Assembly (NCBI GenBank): GCA_910585505.1
Contig: CAJUFF010000030.1
Location: 1-22,296, forward strand
Direction: 5' to 3'
DNA length: 22,296 bases
Source of the DNA: an uncultured Ruminiclostridium sp.
Lineage (GTDB): Bacteria; Bacillota; Clostridia; Oscillospirales; Ruminococcaceae
Part shown: one piece after another, positions 7,911 through 14,359 of the stretch
Numbering within the stretch: position 1 is the stretch's first letter
Layout of the letters: each line of letters starts with the position of its first letter
The notes under the pieces: generated by a model
What the model was told of the DNA's origin: nothing
Seen by the model: the letters and a program-made list of their open reading frames with translations, nothing else
Database searches by the model: none
Program-made: the position numbers and the translations under genes

Positions 7911-9146
7911 ACACTTCTTATGGAGATCACCATTAAATACCCTTTTTGACCCTATCGCCACCGCAACCGAAGCAGCGGAAGAAACGATCATCACGATATA
8001 AGGCATATCGGACAATATATCAAACATCACACCATAAAACGCTTGTCCCAACGGCTGCGAACATGTGGATACAGATATAATTACCGCCATTATTTTTCCC
8101 AGCATATGCGGCGGGGTCTGACGCTGAACGGCTGTGAGTACAAATACGCTGAACATTGAAGAAGCGCACATTGCCGCGAAACCTGCGGCCGTTATTATGA
8201 AATATCCCACCGTTTCGGGCACCGTATCAAAAAGCGCTGCTGCCATAATCAAAGCCGTAAGCGAACAAACTGCCAGAACAATCCACCCGTTTTCAAGCTT
8301 CAGCTTTCTGTCCGCCGATCCCGCTATAATTCCCCCCGCCAAACCACCTGCTCCCATAGCCGCCTCGGTAAAACCGAGAGCGGCGTCGGACATATTCAAA
8401 AAACGCACTACCGCCGTGGGAATCCCCACAACCATCGCCGCCGAAAAAATAAAATTAAAAAATGCAATAACAACCAGCACCGAAAATAAATCGGGCTTTT
8501 CTTTTTTTATAAACAAAAAACATTCCCGCACATCGGAAGCCGCCGTTCCAAAAATTCCCTTTTCCTCCGCCATCTTTTCATAAGGGATATGTATAAATAT
8601 CTCCATAACCGCTGACAAAACAAAACAGCCAATGCTTATAAAAAGTATGGGCAACAAACCGAAAGACCCGAACAGCACGCCGCCAACAACAGGTCCCAAT
8701 AATCCCGAAAGCGTACTCACCGTATTTATCACGGCGTTTCCTTTCATAAGCGTTTCCCTTTCCGTCAGCAAAGGCACACTGGCCTGTACCGCAGGCTGGT
8801 AAGTGCCGGATATCCCGTAAAGTATCATAAGAGTTAAAACCATCAGCGGGACAACGGGAATTTTACCCAACGCCAGATAAAAAAGAAAAATAGCCCCCGC
8901 AGTGGCAAAATCCAGAATTACCATTATATTACGTTTGTTCTTTCTGTCCGCTATAACTCCCCCAAGAAGTGAAAATATAATCATCGGAATAAACGAACAG
9001 GCCGTAACTATCCCGAACAACGAGGATGAATCTGTTTCCCGCAACAGATACAGAGGCAGCGCAAACCTCAGTATTGCGTTTCCGAAAAGTGATATTACCT
9101 GCCCTATCGCCACCATTGTAAAATCACGCTTAAATAACCTTTTCAT
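7905..9146 (-). CDS. MFS transporter, probable drug exporter
   Basis: A 413-residue major facilitator protein with about 12 membrane helices and a soluble loop near residues 190-215 (MAEEKGIFGTAASDVRECF) in the middle. The loop between helices 2 and 3 has GGVIADRKNKRNIM, matching the G-x3-D-R-x-x-[KR]-[KR] motif A of drug/H+ antiporters. Overall it resembles the MFS_3/macrolide-efflux-like group, but the substrate cannot be read from sequence. ATG 9146 has a GAGGG ribosome site (9153-9157, minus strand) 6 bases upstream. A TetR-type operator lies just upstream at 9183-9199 and matches the one at the neighbouring TetR gene, so expression is probably induced by a ligand of that regulator. The stop codon lies in short repeat B. 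Confidence 0.88.
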   Translation of the reverse strand: MKRLFKRDFTMVAIGQVISLFGNAILRFALPLYLLRETDSSSLFGIVTACSFIPMIIFSLLGGVIADRKNKRNIMVILDFATAGAIFLFYLALGKIPVVPLMVLTLMILYGISGTYQPAVQASVPLLTERETLMKGNAVINTVSTLSGLLGPVVGGVLFGSFGLLPILFISIGCFVLSAVMEIFIHIPYEKMAEEKGIFGTAASDVRECFLFIKKEKPDLFSVLVVIAFFNFIFSAAMVVGIPTAVVRFLNMSDAALGFTEAAMGAGGLAGGIIAGSADRKLKLENGWIVLAVCSLTALIMAAALFDTVPETVGYFIITAAGFAAMCASSMFSVFVLTAVQRQTPPHMLGKIMAVIISVSTCSQPLGQAFYGVMFDILSDMPYIVMIVSSAASVAVAIGSKRVFNGDLHKKCK

Positions 9147-9182
9147 ATAGTACCCTCATTTCTTTACAAAAAAATTTTTAAT

Positions 9183-9199
9183 ACCTACCGACGGTATGT
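9183..9199 (-). promoter_or_regulatory. Candidate TetR operator upstream of the MFS gene
   Basis: On the minus strand this reads ACATACCGTCGGTAGGT. It matches 14 of 17 positions of the perfect-ended palindrome beside the TetR gene (ACATACCGTTAGTATGT on the same strand). Position, about 37-53 bases before the MFS start, suits repression. The -10/-35 hexamers here could not be assigned with confidence. Confidence 0.65.
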
Positions 9200-9217
9200 A
9201 TATAAATAAAATTTAAC

Positions 9218-9273
9218 TGCCTCTTATAAGGCAGAAAAATTTTCTGACGGATGTCCCCCGCCTCTTAGGCGGC
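9218..9273. repeat. Pair of related hairpins in the MFS-TetR intergenic gap
   Basis: Two inverted repeats share the core GCCTCTTA: CTGCCTCTTATAAGGCAG at about 9218-9235 (6-bp stem, loop CTTATA) and CCGCCTCTTAGGCGG at about 9259-9273 (5-bp stem, loop TCTTA). They lie downstream of the TetR stop and upstream of the MFS operator. Neither is followed by a run of T on the minus strand long enough to call a terminator firmly. The rest of the 247-bp gap (9274-9393) shows no gene or RNA I recognise. Confidence 0.45.
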
Positions 9274-9393
9274 AAGGATTTATGAGGCTTTGCAGGCAAA
9301 ATTTCTTCATCTTTCGCCACCTAACCTCGGATTTGCTTCTCAATTCCAGAAGCTTGTTTAAGCTGCGGTTTAAAATAAAAATTTTTTGTCCCG

Positions 9394-10047
9394 CTATTTG
9401 TTTTTACAGTAAATTTCGGTAAGCTCTTTCAATCTTCCGTAAACGCTCTCGTCAAGAATATTCAAACCGAAACCGCGCAGCATACTGTCAAATATCCTGC
9501 ATTTTCTGTAAATTCCATCGGGATCGTCGTCAAATATCATAGGAACAAGCCAAAGATTACCCACAAGCATAATCAGTTCGGCAAGCTCTTTGGGATACTC
9601 TGTTTGTATCGATCCGTCCTCGATTCCTTGCTCAATAATTGGCAACACATAACGCGGCGCCACATAATCAACCGTATCTCTTATCACGGAAAAAACAAGT
9701 CTCGGACTTGCACCAAGATTAGGAGCGGCGGCAAACACCTTATCATGAACCGAGCGATTAACCGATTCCGTCAAAAGCAGTTTAAGTTTTTCTTTTCCGG
9801 TAAGATCAGAACGATTCTGTATATCAAGAAGCGTTTTGTTAGACGTCTCGGATAATCTGGTCATAACCGCGTCAAGGATATCCTCCTTGGACTTGAAGTG
9901 GTGATATATGGCGCCTTTGCTCAAACCGCCCAGATTGTCTATTATATCCTGTATTGACGTATGCTCGTAGCCCTTTTCTGTAAACAGCCGCTGAGCCGTT
10001 TCGAGAATAAGGTTTACCGTTTCTTCCGGATATTTGTTCCGCGCCAA
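9394..10047 (-). CDS. TetR/AcrR family transcriptional regulator
   Basis: A 217-residue ligand-controlled repressor. The N-terminal TetR helix-turn-helix covers about residues 8-54 (ILETAQRLFTEKGYEHTSIQ, then DIIDNL, then LSKGAIYHHFKSKEDIL). The larger C-terminal part is the variable ligand-binding/dimer domain. The start is TTG 10047, supported by AAAGGTGG (10055-10062, minus strand) 7 bases upstream and by the HTH beginning at the usual distance. A consensus promoter precedes it, with a palindromic operator between the -10 box and the start, so it probably represses itself. A related operator before the MFS gene, next in the same direction, makes that exporter the likely target. The 17-bp gene-proximal palindromes are the main evidence for this pairing. 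Confidence 0.93.
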   Translation of the reverse strand: MARNKYPEETVNLILETAQRLFTEKGYEHTSIQDIIDNLGGLSKGAIYHHFKSKEDILDAVMTRLSETSNKTLLDIQNRSDLTGKEKLKLLLTESVNRSVHDKVFAAAPNLGASPRLVFSVIRDTVDYVAPRYVLPIIEQGIEDGSIQTEYPKELAELIMLVGNLWLVPMIFDDDPDGIYRKCRIFDSMLRGFGLNILDESVYGRLKELTEIYCKNK

Positions 10048-10067
10048 TTTATCGCCACCTTTAAATT

Positions 10068-10084
10068 ACATACTAACGGTATGT
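10068..10084 (-). promoter_or_regulatory. TetR operator (autoregulatory)
   Basis: ACATAC-TAACG-GTATGT is a palindrome with perfect 6-bp half-sites. It lies 4 bases downstream of the -10 box of the TetR promoter and overlaps the expected transcription start. A protein bound here would block transcription. A diverged copy stands before the MFS gene at 9183-9199. Confidence 0.78.
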
Positions 10085-10088
10085 TTGT

Positions 10089-10117
10089 ATTATACACTAA
10101 AAAATCTTATTTGTCAA
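10089..10117 (-). promoter_or_regulatory. Sigma-A promoter of the TetR gene
   Basis: On the minus strand, TTGACA (10112-10117) and TATAAT (10089-10094) are separated by 17 bases; both hexamers match the sigma-A consensus exactly. The leader before the TTG start would be only about 35 bases and contains the operator. Confidence 0.88.
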
Positions 10118-10155
10118 GCAGTACGATTTTTTTCCAAAAGCTTTAAGGCACCCTC

Positions 10156-10908
10156 TTATAACAAGCTTTTTCCGAATATCAGACAAAGAACCGGATATAT
10201 TATCGGTTGGTGCAAAACATAAATCCACAAAGAATAACGTCCCGCCGCCGCCAAAAATTTAATATGAGTATTGTAAAAAAACTTGGGCGCCCTCTTTTCC
10301 TTGACATAAATCCCGTAAAAAGAGCCCGCAAGAAAAAGAAACAGCCATGGGCACAGCGGAAAGTAATCAAGAGAAACAAAGCCGCTGTCCGTAAATCCAA
10401 GAGGAAACAAAACTCCAGTTGAATAAAGAAAATCAGGCATTCTGAATTTAAAAAGCTCCCCTAAGCCGCCGTACCCCGTTTTAAAGTTAAATGTAATCAT
10501 AAAAAGAAAAACGCACGCCGTTATTCCGACAAAAGTCGGAACTCTCTGAAAAACGCTTTCAAACAGGCCGTAAATCATCATACATACGCCAAGACAGTGG
10601 AGTATTCCGAAAACATCGGGAGAATCCGGAGTAACATACGCCGTAACAAATGTAAATATCATTCCGATAAAAAAACACTGTACGCCGCGCTTAAGATTGC
10701 TTCTGGAATAATTGCATACTATTCCGGAAATACAAATAAACGCCCCCGCGAAAATATCTCTTATAACGTCAAACCAGCTTTCAAAAAAAATAGGTACGTC
10801 TACCCCGAACATGAATTTCAGATTGAACATAAGATGATACACTACCATACAAATGATGGCGAAACCTCTCACCTCGTCAAGAAAGCCTACTCTGTTTTTT
10901 GTCTCCAT
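10156..10908 (-). CDS. DUF1624/HGSNAT-type membrane protein (putative acyltransferase)
   Basis: A 250-residue integral membrane protein of the heparan-alpha-glucosaminide N-acetyltransferase catalytic domain family (DUF1624). The diagnostic N-terminus is RVGFLDEVRGFAIICMVVYH at about residues 5-24: a conserved arginine, then DxxRG, then a helix ending in a histidine. About seven further hydrophobic segments follow, including FAGAFICISGIVC and WLFLFLAGSFYGIYV, then a terminal segment starting YSLWIYVLHQPIIYP. In this family the enzyme acylates an extracytoplasmic sugar or polymer using cytoplasmic acyl-CoA; the substrate here is unknown. ATG 10908 is preferred because the family motif follows directly and GGAGGAAAG lies just upstream; the longer frame from TTG 10971 would add a basic, non-conserved stretch. 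It points the same way as the TetR gene, which has its own promoter. Confidence 0.82.
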   Translation of the reverse strand: METKNRVGFLDEVRGFAIICMVVYHLMFNLKFMFGVDVPIFFESWFDVIRDIFAGAFICISGIVCNYSRSNLKRGVQCFFIGMIFTFVTAYVTPDSPDVFGILHCLGVCMMIYGLFESVFQRVPTFVGITACVFLFMITFNFKTGYGGLGELFKFRMPDFLYSTGVLFPLGFTDSGFVSLDYFPLCPWLFLFLAGSFYGIYVKEKRAPKFFYNTHIKFLAAAGRYSLWIYVLHQPIIYPVLCLIFGKSLL

Positions 10909-11099
10909 ATGCCTTTTGTCTTTCCTCCGGCGCCGTTTAATATTATGGGTAATCTTTAACCGGGTTTGCAACTTGATTAAATTGATATAATATAGTGATT
11001 TTTTTAAATACAGTCTTTATTTTATCACATCATTCTTAAAAAAGCAAGTATTTATAAAAATTTCACATTCAATGGCCACTTATTTCCTCTCAAAGAAGT

Positions 11100-11298
11100 G
11101 TTTGAAAAATCCCGTTTTTTAAGGCAACACCACACAAAGATTGTCGTACAGACGCGCAGTCAGATTGTCCAAAACGACGCAGGAATACCGGTGTATTTCA
11201 AGGAGTTTTGGGCAAAAATGACGGAAAAGATGCAAGCGTATGCGCGGCAAAGCGCGCAGCGCGGTCTTTGTGCGGTGTTGCCTTAAGTTTTTTCAAAC
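11100..11298. repeat. Inverted repeat split by repeat copy 2 (probable former clpC terminator); remainder of 392-bp gap
   Basis: GTTTGAAAAA (11100-11109) and TTTTTCAAAC (ending 11298) flank repeat copy 2. Removing the repeat plus one GTTTT restores a 10-bp stem with loop TCCCGT just downstream of clpC on the minus strand, which looks like its rho-independent terminator. The rest of the gene-free stretch 10909-11300 holds the AT-rich upstream region of the DUF1624 gene and repeat copy 2; I see no other gene or RNA in it. Confidence 0.6.
11121..11284 (+). repeat. MITE-like repeat, copy 2
   Basis: Begins AAGGCAACACCACACAAAGA and ends TCTTTGTGCGGTGTTGCCTT, imperfect 20-bp terminal inverted repeats that extend to TTAA on both sides (11119-11286). 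It lacks about 12 bp (around CTTTTTCGTCAG) that copies 1 and 3 share. The internal hairpin AATAC-CGGT-GTATT lies at 11184-11197, inside CCAAAAC (11169-11175) and GTTTTGG (11205-11211). Flanks read CCC-GTTTT on the left and GTTTT-TTC on the right, suggesting a 5-bp target duplication. It sits immediately downstream of clpC. Confidence 0.88.
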
Positions 11299-11300
11299 TT

Positions 11301-13712
11301 TTACACACTTACCTTATTTACTTCCATTTCGCCGTTATAGTCAAGCACCGCTTTGTCTCCGCTTTTTATTCTCCCCTCGGCCATAAGCTGCGCCAGCTTG
11401 TCCTCCGCCTCCGATACAACCAATCTTCTTAAAGGTCTGGCGCCATAGGTTTTATCCGTTCCCTTTGCGGTAAGTCCCTCTACCGCTTTTTCGGTATATG
11501 AAAGAGATATTCCTGCGTTTTCCGCTCTTTGAGATAAATCGTCCAAAAGCAATCGGCATATCTGTCCCATAGCATCTTCTGACAGAGGTTCAAAAATTAC
11601 CGTTTCGTCAATTCGGTTAAGGAATTCGGGTTTAAACAGCTTTTTAAGCTCTTTTTCAACTCTTTCTTTTGCGGCGTTACTCTCGTTGTCTCCGCCAAAG
11701 CCCATATTTACACGTTTTTGAGATATCTCTCTCGCACCTATATTTCCCGTCATTATTATAATGGTGTTGGCAAAGCTCACTCTTTTTCCGTCGGCGGAGG
11801 TAAGTATGCCGTCCTCAAGAACTTGTAAAAGAAGATCAAAAACATCGGGGTGAGCTTTTTCAATTTCGTCAAGCATAATCACCGAGTAGGGCTTGCGGCG
11901 CACCTCCTCGACAAATTTTCCCCCCTGCTCAAAGCCCACATATCCCGGAGGAGAGCCTATAAGCTTCGACACCGAGTGCTTTTCCATAAATTCCGACATA
12001 TCGAGACGTATCAAAGCTTTCTCGCTGCCGAATAGAGCCTTGGCAAGGCTTTTGCAAAGCTTTGTCTTGCCTACCCCCGTAGGTCCGAGAAATATAAACG
12101 AACCTATCGGACGACCGGGAGATTTGAGCCCGGCTCTGCCTCTTTTTACCGATTTTACCACTGCTTCCACTGCCTTATCCTGACCTATTACTTCTTTTTT
12201 AAGCTGAGTTTCAAGTTCGGAAAGAGCTCCCGACACCTCCGCGGTAATTCTTCCCACCGGAATACCGCTCCACTTTGACACAATCTCGCATACGGCGTTT
12301 TCGTCTACAACACTGTAATTTTCTCCACGGTCGGTACCGTTCTTCTTTTCGGTCTCTATAAGATTTTCCAGCGCCTGCTCTTCGTCCCTAAGCCTCGCGG
12401 CTTTTTCAAAATCCTGTGCCTCCACCGTTTTCTTTTTTTCCTCGCGGCAGGATTTGAGCTTTTCCTCAAGCTTCTTAACGGCAGGGTTTTCGGAAAATAT
12501 TTTAAGCCGCTGTCCTGCCGCCGCCTCGTCGATAATGTCTATCGCCTTATCGGGAAGCCGCCGGTCGTTTATATATCTGACGGATAGCTTTACCGCCTCT
12601 TTTATAGCCATGTCGCTTATTTTTATTTTATGGTGAGCCTCATACTTATCCTTCAGTCCCAGAAGTATCTTTTCCGCCGAAGCTTCATCGGGCTCCTCAA
12701 TATTTATCGGCTGAAAACGCCGTTCCAGAGCTCCGTCCTTTTCTATATACCTTCGGTACTCGTCCACCGTTGTTGCACCGATAAGCTGTATTTCGCCGCG
12801 TGCGAGAAGCGGCTTCAGTATATTGGCCGCGTCTATCGCCCCTTCGGCCGCGCCGGCGCCCACAATGTTGTGTATCTCATCAATAAAAAGTATGGTATCC
12901 TTGTCCTTTATTACCTCCTCCATCACCGATTTTACTCTTTCCTCAAAATCACCCCTGTATTTGGCGCCTGCTATCATAGTTGTAATATCCAACATAAAAA
13001 TGCTTTTGTCTTTCAGCATTTCCGGGACGTCTCCGGAAACTATTTTAAGGGCAAGACCCTCCGCCACGGCGGTTTTACCGACTCCGCTTTCACCGATTAG
13101 ACAGGGATTGTTCTTCCTGCGGCGCAAAAGAGTCTGTATCATTCTCTGTATCTCGTTTTCCCTGCAAAAAACCGGATCAATCTTGTTCTGCTCCGCCATA
13201 GCGGTAAGATCACGGCCGTACTTGTTCATAAGTCCGTCGGAAGCGGAGCGGCGTTTGGTAAACGGCATAGGGCCGCCTTTTTTTCCTCCTGAGCAGTCTT
13301 TGAGGCTTCCCTCTATATCAAGCCCCATTTCACGCAGAAAAATGCTCCCGTAACACTCCTCGTCGCTAAGCATCGCATATAATATATGCTCAGTTCCCAC
13401 AAAGGAGGAATTTTCCTTTCTCGCTTCTGTGAGAGCCTTTTCAAGTATACGCTTGCTCCGAGGAGTGAAATCGGAAACGCCTAAATTAGTTGGGATTCCG
13501 CTTCCCACCGATTGTCTCAGCTTTGATATAACTCCTTCCCTGTTTATCCCCTGTTTTTGCAGAATATGCCCTGCCACCCCGCTTTCGTCGGATAAAAGAC
13601 CGCAAAGTATATGCTCGCTCCCCACATAGGTGTGTCCTAAAGAGGAAGCCGTCTTTATTGAGCTGTTGAGGGCGGAGTTGGCCTTTTCGGTGAAGCCGCT
13701 GAATTCTATCAT
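11301..13712 (-). CDS. clpC: ATP-dependent Clp protease ATP-binding subunit ClpC
   Basis: AAA+ unfoldase that feeds substrates to the ClpP peptidase for protein quality control. The 803-residue protein has two Clp N-repeats (about 2-140). AAA module 1 has Walker A GESGVGKT (207-214), Walker B ILFIDE (274-279) and ERRF (330-333). A middle domain with a UVR motif (AQDFEKAARLRDEEQALENL, about 432-451) marks ClpC rather than ClpA or ClpB. AAA module 2 has Walker A GPTGVGKT (543-550), Walker B VIMLDE (611-616) and NRID (699-702). The ClpP-docking loop is NMGF (669-672), a variant of the usual [LIV]GF. ATG 13712 was chosen because AAAGGA lies at 13723-13728 and the N-domain begins there; the frame is open a further 31 codons upstream without family similarity. 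The usual ctsR-mcsA-mcsB neighbours are absent, and I see no CtsR or CIRCE operator upstream. Confidence 0.95.
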   Translation of the reverse strand: MIEFSGFTEKANSALNSSIKTASSLGHTYVGSEHILCGLLSDESGVAGHILQKQGINREGVISKLRQSVGSGIPTNLGVSDFTPRSKRILEKALTEARKENSSFVGTEHILYAMLSDEECYGSIFLREMGLDIEGSLKDCSGGKKGGPMPFTKRRSASDGLMNKYGRDLTAMAEQNKIDPVFCRENEIQRMIQTLLRRRKNNPCLIGESGVGKTAVAEGLALKIVSGDVPEMLKDKSIFMLDITTMIAGAKYRGDFEERVKSVMEEVIKDKDTILFIDEIHNIVGAGAAEGAIDAANILKPLLARGEIQLIGATTVDEYRRYIEKDGALERRFQPINIEEPDEASAEKILLGLKDKYEAHHKIKISDMAIKEAVKLSVRYINDRRLPDKAIDIIDEAAAGQRLKIFSENPAVKKLEEKLKSCREEKKKTVEAQDFEKAARLRDEEQALENLIETEKKNGTDRGENYSVVDENAVCEIVSKWSGIPVGRITAEVSGALSELETQLKKEVIGQDKAVEAVVKSVKRGRAGLKSPGRPIGSFIFLGPTGVGKTKLCKSLAKALFGSEKALIRLDMSEFMEKHSVSKLIGSPPGYVGFEQGGKFVEEVRRKPYSVIMLDEIEKAHPDVFDLLLQVLEDGILTSADGKRVSFANTIIIMTGNIGAREISQKRVNMGFGGDNESNAAKERVEKELKKLFKPEFLNRIDETVIFEPLSEDAMGQICRLLLDDLSQRAENAGISLSYTEKAVEGLTAKGTDKTYGARPLRRLVVSEAEDKLAQLMAEGRIKSGDKAVLDYNGEMEVNKVSV

Positions 13713-13759
13713 CTGTTTTAATTCCTTTCTTTTATTTTTCTTTGAGACTGAAAATTTGT

Positions 13760-13787
13760 AACACAAAAAGCACATTGGCATATATTG
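13760..13787 (+). promoter_or_regulatory. Candidate sporulation-type (sigma-K-like) promoter of the Cys-rich gene
   Basis: AAC (13760-13762), 16 bases, then CATATATTG (13779-13787) comes close to the sigma-K pattern AC-N16-CATAnnnTA, with one mismatch at the last base. It lies about 50 bases before the Cys-rich gene's start. The match is short and may be chance, and the same bases on the minus strand contain TACAAT, a possible clpC -10 box. Confidence 0.3.
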
Positions 13788-13792
13788 TAGTA

Positions 13793-13804
13793 TGAAACGT
13801 TTCA
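13793..13804. promoter_or_regulatory. Palindrome in the clpC / Cys-rich divergent promoter region
   Basis: TGAAACGTTTCA is a perfect 12-bp palindrome, of the form bound by LacI-family regulators (CG at the centre, TGAAA arms). It would lie in the spacer of a clpC promoter on the minus strand and at the expected transcript start on the plus strand, so one bound protein could affect both genes. No LacI-family gene is present in the window. Confidence 0.45.
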
Positions 13805-13836
13805 AAACAATTTAAACAAACAAGGAGGAAACCAAT

Positions 13837-14016
13837 ATGTTTGGTAACAACTGCTGCTGGATCATAATCCTTATTCTTCTCTTCACCTGTGGTGGATGCG
13901 GTGGATGCGGAAGCACTTTCGCCAACAACGGCTGTGGCTGCGGAAACAGCAACAACGGTTGCGGCTGCAACAACGGCTGCGGCTGTGGCAATAACGACTG
14001 TGGCTGCGGCTGCTAA
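13837..14016 (+). CDS. Small Gly/Cys-rich protein ('chorion class high-cysteine' type)
   Basis: A 59-residue protein of unknown function. It begins MFGNNCCW and runs into a hydrophobic stretch (IIILILLF, residues 9-16). The rest is built almost only from Gly, Cys and Asn: CGGCGGCG, then repeated GCGCG and GCGCNN units, ending DCGCGC. There are 14 cysteines. A near-ideal ribosome site, AAGGAGG (13822-13828), lies 8 bases before the ATG, and a clear terminator follows, so it is a real single-gene transcript despite its size. Similar short proteins in Ruminococcus-like genomes carry the descriptive name 'chorion class high-cysteine protein'. Metal binding, a disulfide-linked coat or surface role, or a membrane-anchored peptide are all possible. 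It is divergent from clpC. Confidence 0.85.
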   Translation: MFGNNCCWIIILILLFTCGGCGGCGSTFANNGCGCGNSNNGCGCNNGCGCGNNDCGCGC

Positions 14017-14030
14017 TCGTTCTTAGAAAA

Positions 14031-14057
14031 AACGGCGGGGTTTCCCGCTGTTTTTAT
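14031..14057 (+). terminator. Rho-independent terminator of the Cys-rich gene
   Basis: AACGGCGGG-GTTT-CCCGCTGTT forms a 9-bp GC-rich stem (one G-T pair) followed by a run of T (TTTATTTAT), starting 14 bases after the stop codon. Confidence 0.9.
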
Positions 14058-14157
14058 TTATATGAGAAGGACAGGCCGAATTATACGGTTATTGTGCAAT
14101 TTTTCCAATTACTTATCCAAAGGAAAAAACAAGATTATTGAAAAAGTATCTATCTAA

Positions 14158-14184
14158 TTGTCAAAAAAAAGAGTATAATATAAT
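14158..14184 (+). promoter_or_regulatory. Candidate typA promoter
   Basis: TTGTCA (14158-14163) and TATAAT (14179-14184) are 15 bases apart, shorter than the usual 17; overlapping TATAAT boxes also occur at 14174 and 14192. The transcript would have a leader of roughly 170 bases containing short repeat B and a 9-bp hairpin. The remainder of the 14058-14359 gap is AT-rich and shows no gene. Confidence 0.4.
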
Positions 14185-14245
14185 ATCGTAATATAATGAA
14201 AAAGTATTGCCAATTAAATTTACTTTGATTATATCTATGTGAATG

Positions 14246-14282
14246 TAATACTAATCCTTGGTCAAGGTACAAACAAATAATA
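14246..14282 (-). repeat. Short repeat B, copy 2 (upstream of typA)
   Basis: Plus strand reads TAATACTAAT, CCTTGGTCAAGG, TACAAACAAATAATA; on the minus strand it aligns with 7870-7910 over about 37 bases with a handful of differences. The central CCTTG-GT-CAAGG is a perfect palindrome here. No third copy was found in the window. Confidence 0.6.
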
Positions 14283-14301
14283 AAGACGACCAAAGATCGG
14301 T

Positions 14302-14324
14302 ATAAAACGGACAGGCCGTTTTAT
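14302..14324 (+). promoter_or_regulatory. Perfect hairpin in the typA leader
   Basis: ATAAAACGG (14302-14310), loop ACAGG, CCGTTTTAT (14316-14324): a 9-bp perfect stem ending 35 bases before the typA start. No run of T follows, so it is not a standard terminator. It could stabilise the message or modulate translation. Confidence 0.5.
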
Positions 14325-14359
14325 CGCGGCTTCAGAAAAAAAGAAAAGAGGAGATTCCC

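Noticed and set aside
11098..11432. Open frames running through repeat copy 2 (for example from 11098 and 11208), readable also in the other copies
   Set aside because: They follow the repeat rather than a gene, lack good ribosome sites and run into the antisense of clpC; best explained as chance frames in a dispersed element.
13713..13805. Upstream extension of clpC to 13805
   Set aside because: The extra 31 residues have no Clp similarity and would include the ribosome site region; ATG 13712 fits.
13713..13836. CtsR or HrcA (CIRCE) operator at clpC
   Set aside because: No tandem GGTCAAA-type heptads and no TTAGCACTC/GAGTGCTAA pair were seen.
14069..14318. GGACAGGCCG occurring at 14069 and 14309
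   Set aside because: Only 10 bases match and the contexts differ; one belongs to the typA leader hairpin. Probably chance.
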